Below are positions 1 to 5,178 of a stretch of 5,178 bases of DNA, piece after piece. The translations under genes were made by a program, and so were the position numbers. Position 1 is the stretch's first letter; each line of letters opens with the position of its first letter. The DNA is from Clostridia bacterium (GTDB lineage: Bacteria; Bacillota_A; Clostridia; Oscillospirales; CAG-272), in assembly GCA_017542695.1 (NCBI GenBank), contig JAFXWT010000312.1, positions 1 to 5,178 on the forward strand, given 5' to 3'. The notes beneath the pieces were generated by a model. That model saw nothing but the letters and a program-made list of their open reading frames with translations. It ran no database searches and was not told the DNA's origin.

Positions 1-14
1 TAAAATGAATATCT

Positions 15-45
15 GAAAGACGGGACAACATCCGTCTTTCTTTTT
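15..45 (+). terminator. Rho-independent terminator of an upstream gene
   Basis: A perfect 9-bp stem (15-23 GAAAGACGG pairing with 32-40 CCGTCTTTC) encloses an 8-nt loop and is followed directly by five T residues (41-45). It lies upstream of the operon promoter, so it most likely ends transcription of a plus-strand gene outside the window. A TAA at positions 1-3 could be that gene's stop codon, but this cannot be shown. The hairpin insulates the phosphonate operon from upstream read-through. Confidence 0.85.
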
Positions 46-60
46 GCTTTCTCCTCGCTC

Positions 61-72
61 TTGACATGTCAA
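61..72. promoter_or_regulatory. Perfect 12-bp palindrome over the -35 element; candidate operator
   Basis: TTGACATGTCAA is identical to its own reverse complement and its left half is the -35 hexamer of the operon promoter. The dyad stops at the flanking bases (C60 and C73 do not pair). A repressor dimer bound here would block sigma contact, which makes it a candidate operator. The palindrome is seen directly; the regulatory role is inference and no regulator is encoded in the window. Chance is possible, since only six extra bases need to match. Confidence 0.4.
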
Positions 73-89
73 CTCCGCCATGATATAAT
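61..89 (+). promoter_or_regulatory. Sigma-A/sigma-70 promoter of the phosphonate operon
   Basis: A consensus -35 TTGACA (61-66) is separated by exactly 17 bp from a consensus -10 TATAAT (84-89). The -10 is preceded by TGA (81-83), giving an extended -10 (TGnTATAAT). A second overlapping TATAAT at 89-94 has poor spacing to this -35. The start of transcription is predicted near G97, leaving a leader of only about 21 nt before the ATG at 118. By consensus match this is a strong housekeeping promoter, so any control probably comes from a repressor; see the palindrome at 61-72. Confidence 0.9.
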
Positions 90-117
90 ATAATTTGGTA
101 AAGTATAAAGTGAAGGA

Positions 118-1266
118 ATGATCGAAAGGGATATCAAAAGAAATATATTGCTCAACCCCGGTCCGTCGACGACGACGGATACGGTCAAAATGGCGCAGAT
201 CGTGCCCGATATCTGCCCGCGCGAAAAAGAATTCGCGGGGCTGATGAAAGGACTCAGAAACGATCTTCTTGGCATCGTCCACGGCGATCCCGATAAATAC
301 ACGTCCGTCTTGTTCTGCGGTTCTGGAACGATAAACATCGACGTCTGCCTGAACTCACTTCTGCCCGACGGCAAGAAAGTCCTTGTTGTCGACAACGGCG
401 CGTATTCTACGCGCGCGGCACAGATCTGCGAGTACTACGGACTTCCGTTCATCGACCTGAAATTTCCCGTCAACGAGCGCCCCGATCTTGAGCTCGTTGA
501 AAAGACGCTGAAAGAAAACCCCGACGTTTACCTTGTTCACACAACGCACAATGAAACGGGTACGGGGCTTCTCAATCCGATCCGTGAGATCGGCGCTATC
601 GCGCATAAATACGGCGCGATCTTCACCGTCGACACAACTTCGTCGCTTGCGATGATCCCGATCGACATCGAAAAAGACAATATCGACTTCTGCATGGCGA
701 GCGCGCAAAAGGGCATCATGGCGATGACAGGTCTGTCGTTCATCATCGGCAGCATAAAGGAGATCGAAAAGAGCCGCGATTACCCAAGGCGCAGCTATTA
801 CTGCAACCTTTACCGCCAGTACGATTATTTTGAAAAAACGGGCGAAATGAACTTCACGCCACCCGTTCAGACGATATACGCGACAATCCAAGCGCTCAAA
901 GAATACTACGCCGAAGGCGAAAAAGCAAAATGGGAGCGCCACACGCGCGTTTTTAACGCGCTCCACAAGGGGCTTGACAAGCTCGGCTTCCGCGACTTCA
1001 TTCCGCGCGAGCTCCAGTCGGGACTCGTCGTCGCGGCCATGTATCCCGACGATCCGAACTGGGATTTCATGAAAGTCCACGACTACTGCTACGAGCGCGG
1101 ATTCACGATCTACCCCGGCAAAGTCGAAAAAAAGGGAATGTTCCGCTTGTGCGCGCTCGGCGCGATCGACGAACCGGATATCGAGCGGTTCTTCGTCGTA
1201 TTTGAAGAAGCGCTGAAAGTAAACAATATTCAGATACCCGTGATCTACAAGGAGGAAGACGAATGA
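118..1266 (+). CDS. phnW: 2-aminoethylphosphonate:pyruvate aminotransferase-type PLP enzyme (AEP transaminase)
   Basis: This 382-residue fold-type I aminotransferase interconverts phosphonoacetaldehyde and AEP using alanine/pyruvate. With PEP mutase and decarboxylase beside it, the likely direction is amination to AEP (the AepZ role) rather than catabolism. Visible features are the N-terminal strand and loop ILLNPGPSTT (10-19), typical of the PhnW/AGT family; CGSGT (67-71), the cofactor phosphate region; HNETGTG (144-150); the pyridine-nitrogen aspartate D172 in VDTTSS; the Schiff-base lysine K198 in ASAQKG; and a C-terminal YPGK...FRLCALG segment (332-348), where R343 probably binds the substrate carboxylate. 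Length fits the family (about 365-380). It is the first gene of the operon, and its stop overlaps the next start by four bases (ATGA). The start at 118 is the only good ATG, although AAGGA (113-117) abuts it with no spacer, which is odd. Other class V aminotransferases are possible from sequence alone; context decides. Confidence 0.9.
   Translation: MIERDIKRNILLNPGPSTTTDTVKMAQIVPDICPREKEFAGLMKGLRNDLLGIVHGDPDKYTSVLFCGSGTINIDVCLNSLLPDGKKVLVVDNGAYSTRAAQICEYYGLPFIDLKFPVNERPDLELVEKTLKENPDVYLVHTTHNETGTGLLNPIREIGAIAHKYGAIFTVDTTSSLAMIPIDIEKDNIDFCMASAQKGIMAMTGLSFIIGSIKEIEKSRDYPRRSYYCNLYRQYDYFEKTGEMNFTPPVQTIYATIQALKEYYAEGEKAKWERHTRVFNALHKGLDKLGFRDFIPRELQSGLVVAAMYPDDPNWDFMKVHDYCYERGFTIYPGKVEKKGMFRLCALGAIDEPDIERFFVVFEEALKVNNIQIPVIYKEEDE
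1249..1255 (+). promoter_or_regulatory. Shine-Dalgarno site of the PEP mutase gene, inside phnW
   Basis: AAGGAGG lies within the last codons of phnW, seven bases before the ATG at 1263. It is a full consensus site at good spacing and fixes the PEP mutase start. Because the ATG overlaps the phnW stop (ATGA), translation is likely coupled and may also reinitiate efficiently. Confidence 0.85.
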
Positions 1267-2561
1267 AAACGGTTTACACCTGCTTTTGCACCGACGTTAT
1301 CCATGAAGGACATTTGAATATTATCACCGAGGCGAAGAAATACGGCGATGTCGTCGTTGGCGCGCTATCCGACGAAGCGTCGATAAAATACAACAAATTT
1401 CCGACAGTATCGCTCGAAGAACGCATTGAACTTTATAAAAAGATCCCCGGCGTGAGCCGCGTCGTCGTTCAGGACAGGATGCACTATGACGATATCGTGA
1501 GAGAGCTTCGCCCCGACTACGTTATCCACGGTGACAACTGGAGAGAGGGGCCGGAGTCGGTGCTGAGAGATCAGCTTATCGAAACTCTCAAAAAATACGG
1601 CGGCGAACTCATCGAGGTGCCGTACACGAGAAACGAAAACGTCAGAAAGATCGACAAGATACTGACCGAAAAGCTCGCAATGCCCGAATACCGCCGCAAA
1701 AGACTGAAACAGCTCATCAAAATCTGCCCCGTTGTCAAAACGATCGAGGCGCATTCGGGACTTACGGGACTCATCGCCGAAAAGACCGTCGTCGACACGG
1801 GCGAGGGCAAGCTCGACCAGTTTGACGCGATGTGGGTATCGTCCCTCTGCGACTCAACGGCGAAAGGCAAACCCGACATCGAGCTTGTCGACATGACTTC
1901 GCGCTTCAGAACAATAGACGATATCATGGAGGTCACGACAAAGCCGATCATCTTCGACGGCGACACGGGCGGTCTTACCGAGCATTTCGTCTACACTGTC
2001 AGATCGCTCGAACGAATGGGCGTTTCAGCCATCATAATCGAGGACAAAACGGGACTTAAAAAGAACTCCCTCTTCGGAACCGAGGTCAAGCAGACGCAGG
2101 ACACGATCGAAAACTTCTGCGCCAAAATCGCCGCGGGCGAAAAGGTCAAGCTCACTGACGAGTTTATGATAATCGCGCGCATCGAATCGCTTATTCTGGA
2201 GCAGGGAATGGACGACGCACTGAACAGAGCCGCCGCGTACGTCAAAGCGGGCGCCGACGGTATCATGATCCATTCGAGAAAGAAAGACCCCGCCGAAATC
2301 CTCGAATTTTGCGATAAATTCAGAGAAACGGATAAAGAAACGCCGATCGTAGTCGTCCCGTCGTCGTTCAACACGATCACAAACGAAGAACTCGCACAGC
2401 ACGGCGTCAACATCGTCATCTACGCGAACCAGCTGACGCGCAGCGCATTCCCTGCGATGCAGCAGACGGCGACCGATATTCTGAAATACCACAGGGCAAA
2501 AGAGGTCGACGACCGCCTGATGCCGATAAAGCAGATAATCACACTCATCGACGAACTGTAA
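1263..2561 (+). CDS. aepX: Phosphoenolpyruvate mutase with N-terminal cytidylyltransferase-like domain
   Basis: This 432-residue two-domain enzyme makes the carbon-phosphorus bond by rearranging PEP to phosphonopyruvate, the entry step of nearly all phosphonate biosynthesis. Residues 1-135 form a glycerol-3-phosphate cytidylyltransferase-like Rossmann domain with the HxGH motif HEGH (14-17) and HGDNW (89-93). From about 150 onward is the PEP mutase/isocitrate lyase-type barrel: EAHSGLTGLI (162-171), FDGDTGG (231-237, metal-binding Asp region), the diagnostic PEP mutase signature EDKTGLKKNS (260-269, matching EDKxGxxxxS), ARIES (305-309) and PSSFN (366-370). Fusion to such a domain is known in this family. 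The final cytidylyltransferase motif, usually resembling (Y)T-x-G-(I/V)-S-(S/T)-T, reads YTRNENVRK here, so catalysis by that domain is doubtful. It overlaps phnW by four bases and is followed after ten bases by pntC. Confidence 0.95.
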   Translation: MKTVYTCFCTDVIHEGHLNIITEAKKYGDVVVGALSDEASIKYNKFPTVSLEERIELYKKIPGVSRVVVQDRMHYDDIVRELRPDYVIHGDNWREGPESVLRDQLIETLKKYGGELIEVPYTRNENVRKIDKILTEKLAMPEYRRKRLKQLIKICPVVKTIEAHSGLTGLIAEKTVVDTGEGKLDQFDAMWVSSLCDSTAKGKPDIELVDMTSRFRTIDDIMEVTTKPIIFDGDTGGLTEHFVYTVRSLERMGVSAIIIEDKTGLKKNSLFGTEVKQTQDTIENFCAKIAAGEKVKLTDEFMIIARIESLILEQGMDDALNRAAAYVKAGADGIMIHSRKKDPAEILEFCDKFRETDKETPIVVVPSSFNTITNEELAQHGVNIVIYANQLTRSAFPAMQQTATDILKYHRAKEVDDRLMPIKQIITLIDEL

Positions 2562-2571
2562 GAAGGCACAA

Positions 2572-3285
2572 ATGAACAGTGAAATTGCAATTCTGATGGC
2601 GGCGGGACTCGGAACGAGAATGGCGCCGCTGACTGAAAAAACGCCGAAGCCGCTTGTAAAAGTGTTCGGCAAGCCGATGATCGAAACAGTCATTGACGGG
2701 CTTGAAAAGCGCGAGGTAAATCACATTTACGTCGTTGTGGGATACAAAAAAGAGCAGTTTACTTTTCTCACGGAGAAGTATAATAACCTGTCTCTTATTG
2801 AAAATACCGAATATCTGACGGTCAACAACATCTCGTCTATCCACGCCGCGTCTCACGTCATGGGAAAATACGACTGCTTTATCTGCGAAGCCGATCTCTG
2901 CGTTTCGGACCCGTCGATCTTCCTCGCCGAGCTTGATCATTCCTGCTACTACGGGAAAATGGTCAAAGGTCACAGCGACGACTGGGTGCTCGAACAGAAC
3001 GATAACGGGCGCATCGTCCGCGTCGGCAAAGGCGGCGACGACTGCTATAATATGTGCGGCGTTGCGTACTTTAAGGCCGCCGACGCGAAAAAGATAGCCG
3101 ACGCGATAAATGAGGCGTATAGTCGCCCCGGCTCGTATGAAACGCTGTTCTGGGACGACATAGTCAATATGCAGCTGAATAACGTCGACCTCACCGTTCA
3201 TCCCGTCGGAAATGAACAGATCGTCGAGATCGACTCCGTCGGCGAGCTTGAGGCAATCGACCCGAATTATAAGGAGTATAATTAA
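2572..3285 (+). CDS. pntC: LicC-like CTP:2-aminoethylphosphonate cytidylyltransferase (predicted)
   Basis: This 237-residue single-domain nucleotidyltransferase is of the GT-A/sugar-nucleotide type. The nucleotide-binding signature MAAGLGTRMAPL (9-20) is followed by PKPLVKVFGKPMIE (25-38). ICEADL (104-109) supplies the catalytic metal-binding D108, WDD (194-196) follows, and the second metal aspartate D221 sits in VEIDS (218-222). Length and layout resemble LicC, the pneumococcal CTP:phosphocholine cytidylyltransferase. AEP is a close phosphonate analogue of phosphoethanolamine, and the gene lies between PEP mutase and decarboxylase genes, so the predicted reaction is CTP + AEP to CMP-AEP + PPi, as known for PntC. 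In some bacteria PntC is fused to the transaminase; here it is free-standing. GAAGG (2562-2566) is its ribosome site, five bases before the ATG. A phosphocholine or phosphoethanolamine substrate cannot be excluded from sequence. Confidence 0.85.
   Translation: MNSEIAILMAAGLGTRMAPLTEKTPKPLVKVFGKPMIETVIDGLEKREVNHIYVVVGYKKEQFTFLTEKYNNLSLIENTEYLTVNNISSIHAASHVMGKYDCFICEADLCVSDPSIFLAELDHSCYYGKMVKGHSDDWVLEQNDNGRIVRVGKGGDDCYNMCGVAYFKAADAKKIADAINEAYSRPGSYETLFWDDIVNMQLNNVDLTVHPVGNEQIVEIDSVGELEAIDPNYKEYN
3271..3276 (+). promoter_or_regulatory. Shine-Dalgarno site that fixes the decarboxylase start
   Basis: AAGGAG lies in the last codons of pntC, ten bases before the ATG at 3287. It selects this start over an in-frame ATG at 3212. 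The extra 25 residues from 3212 would be Ser/Arg-rich, overlap pntC by 74 bases and precede the conserved family N-terminus. Confidence 0.85.
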
Positions 3286-3286
3286 A

Positions 3287-4417
3287 ATGAAAGTTGAAAA
3301 ACTTGCCGAGATAATCGGCGCTGATTTTTATGCGGGCGTGCCCGACAGCCAGCTGAAAGCGCTCTGTAACTACCTGATTGCGACGTACGGAGTCGATCCG
3401 CGTCATCACGTCATCGCCGCTAACGAGGGCAACTGCACGGCGCTTGCTGCGGGATATCATCTCGCCACGGGCAAAGTTCCCGTCGTTTATATGCAGAACA
3501 GCGGCGAGGGCAACGTCATCAACCCCGTCGCCTCGCTCCTTAGCGATAAGGTGTACGCCATCCCGATGGTGTTCATCGTCGGTTGGCGCGGCGAGCCCGG
3601 CGTTCACGACGAGCCGCAGCATATCTATCAGGGAGAGGTGACGATAAAACTTCTCGACGATATGGACATAAGATCATTCGTTATTTCGGGTGAAACGACC
3701 GATGAAGAGGTCGAGCACGCCATGGCAGAGTTCAGAAAAGTCCTCTCCAAGGGCAAGGACGTAGCTTTCGTGATAAAAAAAGGCGCGCTCACCGACGCAC
3801 CGAAAGTCGAATATAAAAACGGCAACAAAATGACGCGCGAAGAGATAATCAAACACATTGTAAAAGCGTCGGGCGAGGACCCGATCGTCTCGACGACGGG
3901 CAAAGCGAGCCGCGAGCTGTTTGAAACGCGCGTCGCAAACGACCAGAGCCACAAATATGATTTTCTTACGGTCGGCTCGATGGGGCATAGCTCTTCCATC
4001 GCGCTCGGAGTGGCGATAAACACGCCGGAGCAAAGAATATGGTGCATCGACGGCGACGGCGCGGTACTTATGCATATGGGTGCGATGGCGGTCATCGGCG
4101 CGAATAAACCGAAAAATCTCGTTCACGTCGTCATCAATAACGGCGCGCACGAAACAGTCGGAGGAATGCCGACTGTCGCGTCGGAGATCGACCTTGTTAA
4201 AATTGCCCAAGCGTGCGGCTATCCGCACGCCGTCAGCGTCGACGATTTTGCCGCGCTCGACAGAGAACTCGAGATCGCAAAGAGCCGCCGCGAACTGTCG
4301 CTCATAGAGGTCAAATGTTCGATCGGCGCACGCGACGATCTCGGCCGCCCGACGACCACCGCGCTTGAAAATAAGCAGAATTTCATGGAGTATCTGAACA
4401 GTATCAAAATTAAATAA
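3287..4417 (+). CDS. aepY: Phosphonopyruvate decarboxylase (thiamine diphosphate-dependent)
   Basis: This 376-residue cytosolic enzyme decarboxylates phosphonopyruvate to phosphonoacetaldehyde, an irreversible step that pulls the unfavourable PEP mutase equilibrium forward. The N-terminal pyrimidine-binding domain shows GVPDSQL (17-23), a family hallmark, and the glutamate E47 in AANEGN, expected to activate the thiamine cofactor; QNSGEGN (70-76) and HDEPQH (107-112) follow. The C-terminal pyrophosphate-binding domain has the classic thiamine motif GDG (246-248), 25 intervening residues, then NN (274-275), followed by HETVGG (278-283). Length matches the family (about 370-400). The start is one base after the pntC stop, so translation is likely coupled. 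It is the last gene of the operon, with a terminator two bases beyond its stop. Sulfopyruvate decarboxylase is the nearest alternative, but the PEP mutase neighbour makes phosphonopyruvate the substrate. Confidence 0.95.
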   Translation: MKVEKLAEIIGADFYAGVPDSQLKALCNYLIATYGVDPRHHVIAANEGNCTALAAGYHLATGKVPVVYMQNSGEGNVINPVASLLSDKVYAIPMVFIVGWRGEPGVHDEPQHIYQGEVTIKLLDDMDIRSFVISGETTDEEVEHAMAEFRKVLSKGKDVAFVIKKGALTDAPKVEYKNGNKMTREEIIKHIVKASGEDPIVSTTGKASRELFETRVANDQSHKYDFLTVGSMGHSSSIALGVAINTPEQRIWCIDGDGAVLMHMGAMAVIGANKPKNLVHVVINNGAHETVGGMPTVASEIDLVKIAQACGYPHAVSVDDFAALDRELEIAKSRRELSLIEVKCSIGARDDLGRPTTTALENKQNFMEYLNSIKIK

Positions 4418-4419
4418 CC

Positions 4420-4460
4420 AAATTAACCCATCACACAACTGCGATGGGTTAATTTTTTTT
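4420..4460 (+). terminator. Rho-independent terminator of the phosphonate operon
   Basis: A perfect 13-bp stem (4420-4432 pairing with 4443-4455; AAATTAACCCATC and its complement) has a 10-nt loop and runs into eight consecutive T residues (4453-4460). It begins two bases after the aepY stop and ends the four-gene transcript, making the lipoprotein gene downstream a separate unit. Confidence 0.93.
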
Positions 4461-4657
4461 GAAAAGACAATAGCAAGAAGCCATTAAATAAACATTTCCC
4501 CAAAATGCTTGACAAAGAATAAAAAAAATGCAAACAGGCCAACTGTTGAACAACAGATTATCATTACATATCCTATTTTAATCACGAATTTGGACAAAAG
4601 CGGGACAGATTGAAGAATATTGCTCGATGTTTTTTTAGAAAGTTTTGCAACCGGATA
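4461..4657. other. AT-rich intergenic stretch with no convincing gene
   Basis: About 200 bases between the operon terminator and the next promoter. No RNA gene is recognisable. A minus-strand frame (4675 down to 4484, TTG start, 63 codons) would encode a basic N-terminus and one hydrophobic segment, but it lacks a ribosome site at its start and overlaps the plus-strand lipoprotein promoter; it may be a gene relic. A short inverted repeat CTGTTG-AA-CAACAG is at 4543-4556. Confidence 0.6.
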
Positions 4658-4686
4658 TTGACATTCGGAATACAATGTGGTAAAAT
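4658..4686 (+). promoter_or_regulatory. Sigma-A promoter of the lipoprotein gene
   Basis: A consensus -35 TTGACA (4658-4663), a 17-bp spacer and -10 TAAAAT (4681-4686, one mismatch to TATAAT), with an extended -10 TG at 4678-4679. Transcription is predicted to start near A4694, about 31 nt before the ATG. The architecture matches the operon promoter at 61-89, but the palindrome found there is absent. Confidence 0.8.
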
Positions 4687-4703
4687 ATACTTTACGTTAT
4701 TAG

Positions 4704-4711
4704 AGGGGGTG
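4704..4711 (+). promoter_or_regulatory. Shine-Dalgarno site of the lipoprotein gene, long spacing
   Basis: AGGGGGTG lies 13 bases before the ATG at 4725, which is longer than usual. An in-frame TGA at 4710-4712 rules out any earlier start except a rare ATT at 4713, which would be too close to the site. The ATG at 4725 also gives the only sensible signal peptide. Confidence 0.6.
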
Positions 4712-4724
4712 AATTCGATATTTT

Positions 4725-5178
4725 ATGAAGAGAATAATCAGTTTACTGTTATGCCTGTGTACGATTTTCAGTCTGTGCTTAGCGCTGACGTCGTGTTTTC
4801 ATTTTAGTCCCGGGGATTTGATAATCAGGGGCACTAAATTTGACGAGAACGGATTTGGCGTTTATGGAAATGAACTTACCGTTATTCCATATGATGCAAC
4901 TGGTGACGAAGATGAGGTTTTTATTCCTGAAACGGTCAATGGATGTGAAATAAGAATTTTAGGTCCAATATTTAAACCATGCGGTGAAAATATAATCGGC
5001 GGTAATGTTTTTGGGAAAGATTGGACTATTGATGTTGAAGAAAGATATGTCGATGAAATAATAGATGAGCGAACTTTTTATTTGACACTTGTCGTGGGAG
5101 ATAAAATAGCGGGTGTATCAGGACTAAACGGGCGAGTGTTCTATAAGCAAGTATCGGAAAATGAATATATAAAATATA
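4725..5178 (+). CDS. Putative lipoprotein, possibly BspA-like, 3' end outside window (partial)
   Basis: The frame is open from the ATG to the window end, giving 151 codons without a stop. The N-terminus is a lipoprotein signal peptide: basic start (MKR), hydrophobic core (residues 4-20), and lipobox LTSC (21-24), with C24 the predicted lipidated residue. Cysteines at 10, 12 and 18 inside the signal are an unusual extra. The mature protein should be anchored to the outer face of the cytoplasmic membrane. Residues about 50-82, with VFIPETVNGCEIRILG (65-80), resemble the first unit of a BspA-type (LRR_5) leucine-rich repeat, where an IP-x-x-(V/I)-x-G-x-x-(V/I)-x-x-(I/L)-G pattern is common; only one such unit is visible, so this is tentative. 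It has its own promoter, is separated from the operon by a terminator, and is clearly more AT-rich. Function unknown. Confidence 0.8.
   Translation, partial: MKRIISLLLCLCTIFSLCLALTSCFHFSPGDLIIRGTKFDENGFGVYGNELTVIPYDATGDEDEVFIPETVNGCEIRILGPIFKPCGENIIGGNVFGKDWTIDVEERYVDEIIDERTFYLTLVVGDKIAGVSGLNGRVFYKQVSENEYIKY

Noticed and set aside
110..121. Mini-frame GTG AAG GAA TGA overlapping the phnW ATG, as a coupling leader peptide
   Set aside because: It has no ribosome site, is three codons long and is most simply explained as part of the Shine-Dalgarno region.
355..1080. Long minus-strand open frame opposite phnW (241 codons)
   Set aside because: It is the antisense of a gene with clear catalytic motifs; its composition (Arg, Asp, Phe, Val rich, no motif) is what codon bias on the other strand produces, and there is no promoter or ribosome site.
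2025..3201. Two overlapping minus-strand open frames (2025-2693 and 2545-3201)
   Set aside because: Both lie opposite aepX and pntC, which are supported by family motifs and ribosome sites. The antisense products show no recognisable domain.
3212..3286. Upstream in-frame ATG extending aepY by 25 residues
   Set aside because: The extension overlaps pntC, is unlike family N-termini, and the AAGGAG at 3271-3276 is positioned for the ATG at 3287.
3674..4438. Minus-strand open frame of 254 codons opposite aepY
   Set aside because: It runs across the operon terminator stem, shows no domain and mirrors the aepY codon bias.
4509..4514. TTGACA in the gap as a further promoter
   Set aside because: No acceptable -10 hexamer lies 16-18 bases downstream; the region is simply A-rich.
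4661..4678. Inverted repeat ACATT/AATGT inside the lipoprotein promoter spacer
   Set aside because: Five-base arms with an 8-nt spacer in AT-rich DNA are expected by chance.
4610..4807. 65-codon plus-strand frame with a TTG start
   Set aside because: It crosses the promoter and ribosome site of the lipoprotein gene and overlaps its signal peptide in another frame.
1..5178. CRISPR arrays, tRNA/rRNA genes, insertion sequences, attachment sites
   Set aside because: No spaced direct repeats, cloverleaf-like sequence, transposase motif or terminal inverted repeats were found by reading both strands.

Overview
The window carries one compact, apparently complete operon for making 2-aminoethylphosphonate (AEP) and activating it with CTP. 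It is flanked by intergenic signals and followed by the 5' part of an unrelated lipoprotein gene. The Shine-Dalgarno sequences, the TTGACA-N17-TATAAT promoters, the lipobox signal peptide and the BspA-like start of the lipoprotein suggest a Firmicutes/Clostridia-like anaerobe, perhaps an uncultured gut lineage. That placement is inference; no marker gene is present.

Layout: a rho-independent terminator at 15-45 closes an upstream gene lying outside the window. A near-ideal extended -10 promoter (61-89) follows, with a perfect 12-bp palindrome over its -35 element. Four plus-strand genes come next, tightly packed: phnW-type AEP transaminase (118-1266), PEP mutase with an N-terminal cytidylyltransferase-like domain (aepX/pepM, 1263-2561, 4-nt overlap), a LicC-like CTP:AEP cytidylyltransferase (pntC, 2572-3285) and phosphonopyruvate decarboxylase (aepY/ppd, 3287-4417, 1-nt gap). 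A strong terminator (4420-4460) begins two bases after the last stop. About 200 bases of AT-rich DNA with no convincing gene follow, then a second good promoter (4658-4686) and a lipoprotein gene (4725 to the window end, open at the 3' side).

How the genes work together (established pathway): PEP mutase converts phosphoenolpyruvate to phosphonopyruvate. The decarboxylase pulls this unfavourable step forward by making phosphonoacetaldehyde, the transaminase makes AEP, and the LicC-like enzyme is predicted to make CMP-AEP. The activated form suggests that AEP is destined for a cell-surface polymer or lipid rather than a secreted antibiotic. No LicD-like or other transferase that would attach the AEP lies in the window, so the acceptor is unknown.

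The most interesting points are the palindromic operator candidate over the operon promoter, the co-occurrence of two unrelated nucleotidyltransferase folds in one operon (one of them, on PEP mutase, with an altered C-terminal motif), and the missing transferase.
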